Below are positions 50,906 through 59,009 of a stretch of DNA of 64,000 bases, one piece after another. Each line of letters opens with the position of its first letter. Position 1 is the first letter of the stretch. Position numbers and translations under genes: made by a program. This stretch comes from Paenibacillus_G filicis (GTDB lineage Bacteria > Bacillota > Bacilli > Paenibacillales > NBRC-103111): assembly GCF_038070315.1 (NCBI RefSeq), contig NZ_JBBPCC010000010.1:202739-266738 (forward strand), in the 5' to 3' direction. The notes beneath the pieces are model-generated. The model worked only from the letters and a program-made list of their open reading frames with translations, was not told the DNA's origin and made no database searches.

Positions 50906-51655
50906 ATGACCAAGTCGGAACAAAACGAACACAGTCGTACATGGGAAGATAAGCGGATTCTCCTCCTCGGAGGAACATCCGGAGTCGGTTTTGCAACAGC
51001 GGAAGCTGCTTCCAGGGGAGGAGCTTCCGTTGTCGTCGTATCCAGCCGTCAGGACCGGGTTGATGCTGCGATTTCTCGGCTGCCCCGAGGTACCGAAGGG
51101 TATGCGGTTGACTTGTCCGACGAGGAGCAGGTCCGTGCATTTTTTAAGCGAATCGGTGAATTTGATCATTTGGTGTTTACGGCTGGCGAGTCCTTGTCAT
51201 TCGATACGATCGGTGAAATTGAGTTGGCCGCAGCGCGACAATTGTTTGACCTGCGCTACTGGGGAGCCTATATGGCTGCCAAATACGGCAGCGGGAACAT
51301 CCGGCAGGGCGGTTCCATTACATTGACTTCCGGTACAGCTGGGATCAGGCCTTCAGCAGGATCGACGGTCCCGGCCAGCATATGCGGCGCTGTGGAGGTG
51401 CTGACCCGGGCCTTGGCGGTCGAGCTCGCACCTATCCGGGTCAATGTCGTGTGTCTGGGACTTATACGCACGGAGCTGTGGGATAACCTTCCTGAGGAGG
51501 GCCGGAACGCGCTGTATGAGAACCACGGTCTTCGCCTTCCGGCAGGCCGGGTAGGTGAACCGGAGGATGCGGCCGAAGCTTTTCTTTACTTGATGCGCGA
51601 GCAATACTCGACCGGACAGAGAATCGTTGTAGATGGAGGTTCTATCCTCGTGTAA
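50906..51655 (+). CDS. SDR-family oxidoreductase lacking the YxxxK motif
   Basis: A 249-residue short-chain dehydrogenase. The cofactor motif is LLLGGTSGVGFATA, the acidic DLSD segment follows, and LAVELAPIRVNVVCLGLIRT is the usual active-site-to-substrate transition. The catalytic Ser is present in LTSGTAG, but the place of YxxxK is taken by a stretch reading VPASICGAVEVLTRAL, without Tyr-Lys. A known SDR subgroup shares this change. GTAAGAAGGAG precedes the ATG. It is divergent from an MmyB-type regulator. Confidence 0.88.
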   Translation: MTKSEQNEHSRTWEDKRILLLGGTSGVGFATAEAASRGGASVVVVSSRQDRVDAAISRLPRGTEGYAVDLSDEEQVRAFFKRIGEFDHLVFTAGESLSFDTIGEIELAAARQLFDLRYWGAYMAAKYGSGNIRQGGSITLTSGTAGIRPSAGSTVPASICGAVEVLTRALAVELAPIRVNVVCLGLIRTELWDNLPEEGRNALYENHGLRLPAGRVGEPEDAAEAFLYLMREQYSTGQRIVVDGGSILV

Positions 51656-51673
51656 CCGGCTGCGCATAGATAG

Positions 51674-51727
51674 ACATGAACAAGCGCCCGTTCCCAGCCT
51701 AAGCCGGGAGCGGGCGCTTGTTCATGT
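51674..51727. terminator. 17-bp hairpin between converging SDR and selO genes
   Basis: ACATGAACAAGCGCCCG pairs perfectly with CGGGCGCTTGTTCATGT, and an inner TTCCC/GGGAG extends it. No T-run follows, so it is a strong hairpin boundary rather than a classic terminator. Confidence 0.65.
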
Positions 51728-51734
51728 GACGGGG

Positions 51735-53210
51735 TCAGGTTCCGCAATAGGTCCGGTAAGGACGAGTGGAGCGCTCCTGGGGTGCGGCGTATTCCGCCTG
51801 CTCAGGCGTATGAGCGAAGGGGTCGGACAATACCTCGAGAAGGCGCTCCAAGACGCTGTAATCTTCGTTGGATTCTGCGGCCTCAAGGGCTTCTTCCACC
51901 CGGTGGTTTCGGGGGATGACGGCTGGATTGCTTCTCCGCATCAGCTGATGGGAGGCTTCCTTGCCTTCCTGCTGCTGGCCTAGTCTAGCCTGCCACTGCG
52001 CCTTCCAATCCGCAAATTCCTCGGTCTCGAAGAGGGTCGTCCCCTCGAGCCGGTCGAAGGTTAAGGCGAGGAAGGTATTGGTGTAGTCTGCCTCGTACTG
52101 CTGCATCAGCTTGAGCAGGTTCTCGATCAGGGCTTCATCCCCGGTCTCTTCATTGAAAATCCCCAGCTTAGCCCTCATGCCGGCGAGCCAATAACGCTGA
52201 TAGGTAGTGGAGAAGCCGGCAAGTGCTTCTTCGGCCAGCTTGACGGCCTGCTCCTCATCCTCATGCAGCAAGGGCAACAGAGATTCGGCCAGCCGCGCCA
52301 GATTCCAGACGGCCATATGCGGTTGATTGCCGTAGGCATAGCGGCCTTGCCTATCGATGGAGCTGAACACTGTTGCCAGACTATAGACATCCATGAAGGC
52401 GCAAGGACCATAATCAATCGTTTCGCCGCTAAGGGTCATATTGTCGGTGTTCATGACCCCGTGGATAAAGCCGACCAGCTGCCACTTGGCGATCAGCTCG
52501 GATTGACGTTGGATGGCCCCCTGAAGCAGGAGCAGATAGCGGTTCGGCTCGGCGCCGGCTTCCGGATAATGCCTGTGCAGGGTATAATCCGCCAGAGCCT
52601 TGAGCTCCTCGGCAGTACCTTGACTGGCTGCGTACTGAAAGGTGCCGACGCGTATATGGCTGGCAGCCACGCGGGTGAGGATGGCGCCGGGAAGATGGGT
52701 TTCCCGGATGATTTCCTGACCGGTTGCCGTCACCGCCAGACTGCGGGTGGTCGGGATGCCGAGCGCATGCATGGCTTCACTGATGATGTATTCGCGCAGC
52801 ATCGGTCCGAGCGCCGCACGTCCGTCGCCTTGGCGGGAGTAAGGGGTTCTGCCCGAGCCCTTGAGCTGGATATCGAATCTCTCACCCTGGGGCGTAAGCT
52901 GCTCGCCGAGGAGCAGGGCCCGTCCGTCTCCGAGGATGTTGAAGTACCCGAATTGATGCCCGGCATAGGCCTGGGCCAGCGGTGAAGCACCCTCGGGAAC
53001 ATGATTGCCGGCCAGGGCGGCTTCTCCTTCGCGGGTTTGCAGGGCCTCCGCATCCAGTCCCAGCGAGGCGGCCAGCCGTTTATTCAGGATGACCAGCTCC
53101 GGAGAGCGCACCGGGGCCGGGCTCTGATGGGTAAAGAAGATCTTCGGCAGACGAGCGTAACTATCATCAAGGTTCCAGCCTGGCTTCGGGGTTGCAGAGT
53201 TCGGTGTCAT
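51735..53210 (-). CDS. selO: Protein adenylyltransferase SelO (YdiU family)
   Basis: A 491-residue pseudokinase-fold AMP transferase. QAYAGHQFGYFNILGDGRA, IQLKGSGRTPYSRQGDGRA and LREYIISEAMHALGIPTTRSL are the SelO signatures; NTDNMTL and DYGPCAFMD supply the inverted active-site residues. The C-terminus reads YRTYCGT, with Cys in the place of eukaryotic selenocysteine. SelO AMPylates metabolic proteins in redox stress. ATG 53210 follows AAAGGAG by six bases. Confidence 0.95.
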   Translation of the reverse strand: MTPNSATPKPGWNLDDSYARLPKIFFTHQSPAPVRSPELVILNKRLAASLGLDAEALQTREGEAALAGNHVPEGASPLAQAYAGHQFGYFNILGDGRALLLGEQLTPQGERFDIQLKGSGRTPYSRQGDGRAALGPMLREYIISEAMHALGIPTTRSLAVTATGQEIIRETHLPGAILTRVAASHIRVGTFQYAASQGTAEELKALADYTLHRHYPEAGAEPNRYLLLLQGAIQRQSELIAKWQLVGFIHGVMNTDNMTLSGETIDYGPCAFMDVYSLATVFSSIDRQGRYAYGNQPHMAVWNLARLAESLLPLLHEDEEQAVKLAEEALAGFSTTYQRYWLAGMRAKLGIFNEETGDEALIENLLKLMQQYEADYTNTFLALTFDRLEGTTLFETEEFADWKAQWQARLGQQQEGKEASHQLMRRSNPAVIPRNHRVEEALEAAESNEDYSVLERLLEVLSDPFAHTPEQAEYAAPQERSTRPYRTYCGT

Positions 53211-53323
53211 CAGTTTCTCCTTTGCATGAGACAAAATCATAGGCATTCACGTAGTTTTTGCTTCTATCTAATCATTATACTCTTTCTAAGCTTGCTGAGG
53301 CTAATCGGTTTGTGCGACGAATA

Positions 53324-53347
53324 GGCAGACCGGGAGGCCGGTCTGCC
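53324..53347. repeat. Hairpin between selO and gerQ
   Basis: GGCAGACCGG pairs perfectly with CCGGTCTGCC around GAGG; a second palindrome (CTGCAGCT..AGCTGCAG) lies at about 53373-53393, directly after gerQ. They may end gerQ transcription, but there is no clear T-run. Confidence 0.55.
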
Positions 53348-53417
53348 TGCAAGTGCAACTTGTAACTGAGAAATCTGCAGCTGCAAGCTGCAGGCGGGGA
53401 GTCTTATGTGCCGGGAA

Positions 53418-53870
53418 TTATCGGCCGCCCTGAGCGGGGGTGCCGTATGGATAGGTGTACTGAAGCTCTTCGTCAAAGGTGATGTAATCCAGGTTGACCA
53501 TCAGCAATAAATACCGCATGCCTGTTTTGGGGTCGCTGATGATGATGTGGTCGCGTCCCGCGGCCTCGATGCGGCCTCTGAAGATTTTGGCGTTCCATTC
53601 GGAGTTGTTCTCATACGTCATATAAAGCGTGGCTACCTTGCCAAGATTAAGGCGCAGAATGTTCTCGATGAAGGATTGCTCGATCGGCAGCAAGCCTGGC
53701 GTGGCAGGGGCAGCCGGGGCGGCTTGCTGAGCGACGACGGTACCGTAAGGCGTGATGGGTGAGCCGCTTGGCACCTGCGGCGGAATCTGGGTGGCGGGAC
53801 TGACCTGTTGTTGCGGATAAGACGGGTACCCGTAAGGGGTGGCATTCGGCTTGTAAGGCTGATTGTACAT
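53418..53870 (-). CDS. gerQ: Spore coat protein GerQ
   Basis: The 150-residue protein has a Pro/Gln/Tyr-rich N-terminal half (about residues 1-60), the substrate region for Tgl transglutaminase cross-linking, and a conserved C-terminal domain with SFIENILRLNLGKVATLYMT, GRIEAAGRDHIIISDP and FDEELQYTYPY. GerQ is needed to localise the cortex-lytic enzyme CwlJ to the coat. It lies directly after a cwlJ gene in the usual order, but here cwlJ is broken. AAAGGAGG precedes the ATG. Confidence 0.92.
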   Translation of the reverse strand: MYNQPYKPNATPYGYPSYPQQQVSPATQIPPQVPSGSPITPYGTVVAQQAAPAAPATPGLLPIEQSFIENILRLNLGKVATLYMTYENNSEWNAKIFRGRIEAAGRDHIIISDPKTGMRYLLLMVNLDYITFDEELQYTYPYGTPAQGGR

Positions 53871-53908
53871 GAGCAGTTAAAGCCTCCTTTACATAATCGG
53901 ATTACAGC

Positions 53909-54183
53909 TCAATACGTGTTGTACACCTGTGGGCAATCTTCGGTGGTCGGCGAGAAGAAGCAATGCAGCTTGTAACGGCCTATATTCGGCTGATTGTACC
54001 ACTGATCGGGGCAATCGCTGTTAGGCCGGAAATACCAGAATCCGAACGCAGTCGGTTGACGCCGACATGGTCGGCCATCAGCATGCCGGGCTCGCCTTCG
54101 CTCTCCGCCTCGGCGCGAAGCAATCTTGCGAGAAGCCTGGTGTCATTGGCATTCGTTTTAATGACTGCCTTTCTTGCTGTCAC
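53909..54183 (-). pseudogene. cwlJ: cwlJ (cortex-lytic enzyme) with internal deletion and frameshift
   Basis: The 5' part reads NDTRLLARLLRAEAESEGEP and GMLMADHVGVNRLR, the start of CwlJ with the catalytic Glu. The next frame reads GFWYFRPNSDCPDQWYNQPN, then YKLHCFFSPTTEDCP and VYNTY, the CwlJ C-terminus. The roughly 60 central residues are missing and the two parts are in different frames, so one deletion of a length not divisible by three explains both. The junction is at about 54045-54060. The product, if made, is about 67 residues and inactive. Confidence 0.82.
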
Positions 54184-54321
54184 TTCCTTTTCATGGACCT
54201 AGCGCCCATGGGCTTTTGCACACCATTTATTGTATGACGGGTAGGCGGGATTATTGCCGGGGGGTGGTTGTACTTTTTATCGGGAGCGGGGAAGAGGCGT
54301 CTGAAATGGGGAAGTAAGCCA

Positions 54322-54352
54322 AAGAACCGCAAGCTATAGGCCTGCGGTTCTT
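54322..54352. terminator. Terminator of the aldo/keto reductase gene
   Basis: AAGAACCGCA pairs perfectly with TGCGGTTCTT. It lies 23 bases after the stop on the minus strand; the T-run is short. Confidence 0.7.
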
Positions 54353-54375
54353 ACCGGGAAGATGCCGGTAGAAGT

Positions 54376-55209
54376 TTAAAAGTTGAAATTGTCCGGATCA
54401 GGGCCGAACCGTTTGTCCTCATTCAGGGCATCCAGACGGGCTAGATCCTCATCCGACAAATTGAAGTCGAAGATATCGGCATTCTCTTGAATCCGGTGGG
54501 CTTGGATCGATTTCGGGATAATCACGATGCCTTGCTGGAGATCCCAGCGAAGCACGATCTGGGCCGGAGATTTGCCGTACTTGGCTGCCAGCTCCGCCAG
54601 CAGCGGAAGGTCGAGATGCCCTTGCATGAGCGGGCTCCAGGCTTCCAGCCGGATATTATGGGCGCGGGAGTACTCGCGCAGCTCTCTTTGCTGCAGCAAG
54701 GGGTGAAGCTCGACCTGGTTGACCGTCGGCACGACACCGCTGTCCTCAATGATATCCTTGAGGTGGTGGATGTGGAAATTGCTCACACCGATCGCACGAA
54801 CTAGACCTTCGTTATACAGCTTGATCAGCGCTTTCCAGGTTTCTTTGTACTTATCCTTCACCGGCCAGTGGATCAGGTAAAGGTCTATGGTGTCGACGAG
54901 CAGTTTCTTACGGCTTTCCTCGAACGCGCGGAGCGTCTGGTCGAAGCCTTGATCGGCATTCCAGACCTTCGTCGTAATGAACAATTGGTCGCGGGGGACG
55001 CCGCTCGCCTGGATGGCTTGTCCAACCCCGGCTTCATTACCATATATAGCAGCAGTGTCGATAGAACGATAGCCTGACTTGAGAGCGTCGGTTACGGCTT
55101 GAACGACCTCGTCTCCTTCCTTGGTTTGCCATACGCCGAGCCCGAGCCATGGCATACGGACGCCGTTGTGAAGCGTGACTGTGTCCTGGATTTGTGTAAT
55201 GGATGTCAT
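54376..55209 (-). CDS. Aldo/keto reductase (YvgN-like)
   Basis: A 277-residue NADPH-dependent reductase of the Bacillus YvgN (methylglyoxal/glyoxal reductase) kind. The tetrad is visible as Asp and Tyr in SIDTAAIYGNE, Lys in FITTKVWN and His in LYLIHWP. VIPKSIQAHRIQEN is the NADPH-binding segment. GGGAG precedes the ATG by ten bases. It is transcribed alone. Detoxification of reactive aldehydes is the likely role. Confidence 0.92.
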   Translation of the reverse strand: MTSITQIQDTVTLHNGVRMPWLGLGVWQTKEGDEVVQAVTDALKSGYRSIDTAAIYGNEAGVGQAIQASGVPRDQLFITTKVWNADQGFDQTLRAFEESRKKLLVDTIDLYLIHWPVKDKYKETWKALIKLYNEGLVRAIGVSNFHIHHLKDIIEDSGVVPTVNQVELHPLLQQRELREYSRAHNIRLEAWSPLMQGHLDLPLLAELAAKYGKSPAQIVLRWDLQQGIVIIPKSIQAHRIQENADIFDFNLSDEDLARLDALNEDKRFGPDPDNFNF

Positions 55210-55323
55210 GAGATGACAGCTCCCTTCTCCATATCGATTATTCCTAGCGATTTGCTTGCTTTTCCATCATAACACAAGTTGCCGACAACCTCCAAAATGA
55301 AGCGAGTTACGGCAATAAACGTG

Positions 55324-55350
55324 AAAAAAAACCTGGCGGGGAGCCTGGTT
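55324..55350 (-). terminator. Terminator of the urt operon
   Basis: On the minus strand AACC-GGC pairs with GCC-GGTT with one mismatch, followed by an 8-base T-run. It lies about 33 bases after the urtE stop. Confidence 0.75.
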
Positions 55351-55382
55351 CTTTCTCTTGAAGTAAGTTGCTTGAGTCTCGG

Positions 55383-56105
55383 TTAGACGGCCAGGTGCTT
55401 GCGCATCATGTCTCCGTTCAAGGTGCCGGAATTGCCCTCCGCCACGACGGTGCCCTTATCCAGCACATAGAAGTAATCCGCTATGCTGGTGGCGAAAGCC
55501 AGGCTTTGCTCGACGAGCAGCACGGAGGTGGTCCTTGCTGCCTTAACGGACTCGATGACCCGCTCGATATCCATGACAATCGACGGCTGGATACCTTCCA
55601 TCGGCTCATCCAGCACGAGCAGCTGGGGCCTCGAGATGAGCGCTCGGCCGATGGCGAGCTGCTGCTGCTGGCCTCCGCTCAGTTCACCGCCCTTGCGGTG
55701 CAGCATGTCGCGCAGCACCGGGAATTGCTCGAAGATCGAGGCTGGAATGCCGTCCTTGCGTATGTCGGGGGAGGCCGCTTCCAGGCCGAGCAGCAGATTG
55801 GCTTCCACCGTTAATTGCGGGAAGATGTCCCGGCCCTGCGGCACGTAGCCGATACCGGACTTGGCCCGGACTGCGGGGGCGGATCTCGTCAGATCGCGGC
55901 CGTTGTAGAGGATGCGTCCCGAGCGGGGCTTGATCAGCCCCATCACCGTGCGGAGCAGGGTTGTCTTGCCCACGCCATTGCGGCCCATGAGGCACACGAC
56001 CTGCCCGGGCGGAATGTGCAGGGAGGCGCGCCGTACGACCATGCTTTCCCCGTAGCCTGATTCCAGCGCTTCTACCCATAAGCCTGTGCCAGAATTAGTC
56101 GTCAT
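55383..56105 (-). CDS. urtE: Urea ABC transporter ATPase UrtE
   Basis: A 240-residue ATPase of the branched-chain amino acid/urea (HAAT) type. Walker A is GRNGVGKTT, the signature LSGGQQQQLAIGRAL, Walker B LLVLDEPMEGIQP, and the switch His is replaced by Gln in LLVEQSL as usual in this family. The start at ATG 56105 lies ten bases after AGGAGG and overlaps urtD by 11 bases. It forms the nucleotide-binding heterodimer with UrtD. Confidence 0.93.
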   Translation of the reverse strand: MTTNSGTGLWVEALESGYGESMVVRRASLHIPPGQVVCLMGRNGVGKTTLLRTVMGLIKPRSGRILYNGRDLTRSAPAVRAKSGIGYVPQGRDIFPQLTVEANLLLGLEAASPDIRKDGIPASIFEQFPVLRDMLHRKGGELSGGQQQQLAIGRALISRPQLLVLDEPMEGIQPSIVMDIERVIESVKAARTTSVLLVEQSLAFATSIADYFYVLDKGTVVAEGNSGTLNGDMMRKHLAV

Positions 56106-56889
56106 GTCTCTCCGTCCTCCTTCCCAGGTATACCTGTGCGACCTGATCGTCCGCTTGAATCTCTTCCATCGTCCCTTCCCGCAGCACGCTTCCCTCATGC
56201 ATGACGGTCACGATGCTGGCAAATTGCTTCACGAACTCCATGTCATGCTCCACGACAATGACCGTCTGTGTTTGCCCGATCCGCACAAGCAGCTCGCCGG
56301 TTTTCTCTGTCTCGCTGTCGGTCATCCCGGCGGCTGGCTCATCGAGCAGGAGCAGCTCCGGCTCCTGACTAAGCAGCATGCCGATCTCGAGCCATTGCTT
56401 CTCCCCGTGGGAGAGCGCTCCGGCTTGGAGACCGGACTTGTGCGCCAGCCCGACCGTCTCCAGATGCCCGATTGCCCGCTCCCGTTGTCCGGCGGCTGTT
56501 GCTGCGAGCAGGGTGCGAAGCAGCCCGCGCTGCGCCTTCAAGGCGAGCAGCATGTTGTCGAGCACGGACAAGGTTGCGAAGATGGAGGGAGACTGGAACT
56601 TCCGCCCGATACCGAGCTGCGCGATCTGATGCTCCTGGAATTTCGCCAGATCCCAGTTGTCCTTGAAACGGACGGTTCCGGATGAAGGCTTTGTTTTCCC
56701 GCACAGCACGTCGAGCAGGGTGGTTTTGCCGGCGCCGTTCGGGCCGATCAGGAAGCGGAGCTCCCCGGGGGCGAGTGAGAAGTTCAAGCCGCGGATCGCC
56801 TTGAAGTCTCCGAAGCGGACCTCGAGCTGCTCCACCCGGATGATGGGGCCTGCGGTTGCTTGACGGGGCATGGCCTCGGCTGAATGCAT
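56095..56889 (-). CDS. urtD: Urea ABC transporter ATPase UrtD
   Basis: A 264-residue ATPase. Walker A is GPNGAGKTT, the signature region LSHGEKQWLEIGMLL, Walker B LLLLDEPAAGMTD and the switch His is in IVVEHDMEFV. SHGEKQWLEI is the form found in UrtD. GGAGG lies eight bases before the ATG. It lies between urtC and urtE in the minus-strand operon, 20 bases after urtC. Confidence 0.94.
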   Translation of the reverse strand: MHSAEAMPRQATAGPIIRVEQLEVRFGDFKAIRGLNFSLAPGELRFLIGPNGAGKTTLLDVLCGKTKPSSGTVRFKDNWDLAKFQEHQIAQLGIGRKFQSPSIFATLSVLDNMLLALKAQRGLLRTLLAATAAGQRERAIGHLETVGLAHKSGLQAGALSHGEKQWLEIGMLLSQEPELLLLDEPAAGMTDSETEKTGELLVRIGQTQTVIVVEHDMEFVKQFASIVTVMHEGSVLREGTMEEIQADDQVAQVYLGRRTERHDD

Positions 56890-56909
56890 CGCTGGTTCCT
56901 CCGTTTCGG

Positions 56910-58034
56910 TTAGGATTGTTCAGGCCCCGGCTCTGCGAGGCCGGAAGAGGCCAGGGCAGCAGCCGGACGCACCGGCTGCCGGCGATTGCCGCGCTGCACC
57001 CGGTAACGCTGGATCCAGCCGGATAGAGCTCCGGCGATTCCTTGTGGCAGCAGCATCGTGGCGATGATGAACAGGGCGCCGATGACGATTGGCCACCATT
57101 CTGGATAGGCCTCGCTCAGCGTCGTTTTGGCGGTATTCGTCAGCAAGGCACCGATGACGGCGCCGAACAGGGTGCCCCGGCCACCGATAGCTACCCATAG
57201 CACCATTTCAATAGAAGGAACGATGCCCATCTGCGCAGGCGAGATGATGCCTTCTTGGAGCACGAAGAGGATGCCTGCGATTCCGGCGAGCGCTGCAGAC
57301 ACGCAGTAAATAAACAATTTGTACGTGACCGGATTGTAGCCTAGGAAGCGGACGCGGTTCTCAGCATCGCGGATGGCGATCAGGATATTGCCGAGCTTGC
57401 CGGAAGCCAGCTTCAGCGAGGCCAGCAGCACGAGCCCCAGGATCAGCACAGTCGCGATATACAGCATTCGCTTGACCACAGGGTCGCTCAGCGAGAAGCC
57501 CAGGAAGGTGCTGAAGTTGGTCAAGCCGTTGGTTCCGCCCGTATAGCCCTGCTGCCCGACGAACAGGGTGACGGCGATGATCACCGTAGCCTGGGTGAGG
57601 ATGGAGAAGAATGAGCCCCGGATGCGGTTGCGGAACGTGAAGTACCCAATGAGCAGGGCGGCCAGCACCGGGATGGCGATAGCCAGCAGGACGGCGAGCC
57701 CGGCGGAATGGAAGGGCACCCAGAACCAGGGTAGCGTCTCAACGCCGCTCCAGGACATGAAGTCCGGCAGCTCCCCGCCGGAGGCGGCCAGCTTGAGATG
57801 CATGGCCATGGCATAGGCGCCGAGGCCGAAGAATACGCCGTGACCCAGGCTTAAGATGCCGGTATAGCCCCAGATCAGATCGAGGCCGATCGCGAGGATC
57901 GCGAAGGCGAGGAATTTGCCGAGCAGGCCAAGCCGGAACTCGGATAGCAGCAAGGGAGCTGCTAGCAGCGCAATTAACAGAATGGCGGTGAGGACGAGCT
58001 TGTATTTGCCGCCGATACTTAGCATGCCGTACAT
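56910..58034 (-). CDS. urtC: Urea ABC transporter permease UrtC
   Basis: A 374-residue polytopic permease (LivM type). The conserved segments LIWGYTGILSLGHGVFFGLGAYAM and AENRVRFLGYNPVTYKLFIY are present, as well as GRGTLFGAVIGALL near the end. AAGGAG lies ten bases before the ATG. It pairs with UrtB to form the channel. The C-terminal tail after about residue 345 is basic and Ala-rich. Confidence 0.94.
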   Translation of the reverse strand: MYGMLSIGGKYKLVLTAILLIALLAAPLLLSEFRLGLLGKFLAFAILAIGLDLIWGYTGILSLGHGVFFGLGAYAMAMHLKLAASGGELPDFMSWSGVETLPWFWVPFHSAGLAVLLAIAIPVLAALLIGYFTFRNRIRGSFFSILTQATVIIAVTLFVGQQGYTGGTNGLTNFSTFLGFSLSDPVVKRMLYIATVLILGLVLLASLKLASGKLGNILIAIRDAENRVRFLGYNPVTYKLFIYCVSAALAGIAGILFVLQEGIISPAQMGIVPSIEMVLWVAIGGRGTLFGAVIGALLTNTAKTTLSEAYPEWWPIVIGALFIIATMLLPQGIAGALSGWIQRYRVQRGNRRQPVRPAAALASSGLAEPGPEQS

Positions 58035-58056
58035 ATAGGCAGCACTCCTTCGCTAG

Positions 58057-58962
58057 TTAATCGAGAGCTCTGGACTTGGTCGTCACAAGTCCCGATGGTC
58101 TCCATTGCAGGAACGCGATGATCAGCGTGAAGACGATCACCTTCCCGATCGTTGCACTCGTGCCATACTCGATGACCGTACCCGCTGCGCCGATGCCGAG
58201 GGCGCCGAACACGGTCCCGGCCAGCTTGCCGATTCCGCCGAGCACGACGACCATGAACGCATCCACGATGTAATAGGTGCCGATCGACGGCCCGATCGGG
58301 CCGATCAGCGTCAAGGCACAGCCTGCCACGCCTGCAAGCCCGGAGCCCAGCGAGAAGGCGACGGTATCGACACGCTGGGTGGAGATGCCGAGGCAGGAGG
58401 CCATCTGCCGGTTCTGCATGACCGCCTGGATGTTGCGTCCGCTGCGCGTGCGGTAGATGAACAGGAACACCGCCAGAATACACAGGCAGGCCAGCCCGAT
58501 AATAAACAAGCGCTTGTAGGGCAGGATTAGATCGGGGGCAAGCGCGAGCCCCCCGTCCAGCCAGGCGGGAGCTTTCACGGCGACGTTCGGTGCGCCGAAG
58601 ATCGTTCTTGCGAGCTGCTGCAGCACGAGGCTGACGCCCCAGGTAGCGAGCAGGCTGTCGAGCGGGCGGCCGTACAGGAAGCGGATCAGCAGGATCTCCA
58701 TCAGCCAGCCGACGGCTCCTGCGAGCAGGAAGGCGAGCAGCAGCGAGGCGGCAAAGTAATAGCCGAAGGCATCCGCCGGAAGATAGGCTTGAAAGGCCCG
58801 TTGAATCATGAAGGTGGTGTAGGCGCCGATCATAATAAACTCGCCGTGCGCCATGTTAATAACGTTCATCAAACCGAACGTGATGGCGAGACCGAGTGCA
58901 ATCAGCAGCAGCACCGAGCTAAGGGAGAGGCCGTTGAAGACTTGCAGCCATAGAATGCTCAA
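58057..58962 (-). CDS. urtB: Urea ABC transporter permease UrtB
   Basis: A 301-residue LivH-type permease. LFNGL-like QVFNGLSLSSVLLLIALGLA starts the protein, followed by FGLMNVINMAHGEFIMIGAY, and QNRQMASCLGISTQRVDTVAF carries the ATPase loop. I chose the TTG at 58962, nine bases after AGGAGG; longer frames enter the urtA end region and lack family similarity. The gene follows urtA by 47 bases. Confidence 0.93.
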   Translation of the reverse strand: MSILWLQVFNGLSLSSVLLLIALGLAITFGLMNVINMAHGEFIMIGAYTTFMIQRAFQAYLPADAFGYYFAASLLLAFLLAGAVGWLMEILLIRFLYGRPLDSLLATWGVSLVLQQLARTIFGAPNVAVKAPAWLDGGLALAPDLILPYKRLFIIGLACLCILAVFLFIYRTRSGRNIQAVMQNRQMASCLGISTQRVDTVAFSLGSGLAGVAGCALTLIGPIGPSIGTYYIVDAFMVVVLGGIGKLAGTVFGALGIGAAGTVIEYGTSATIGKVIVFTLIIAFLQWRPSGLVTTKSRALD

Positions 58963-59009
58963 TACACATCGCCTCCTAACGGAAAATGAGTGCGTAGACA
59001 TGCGGACGC

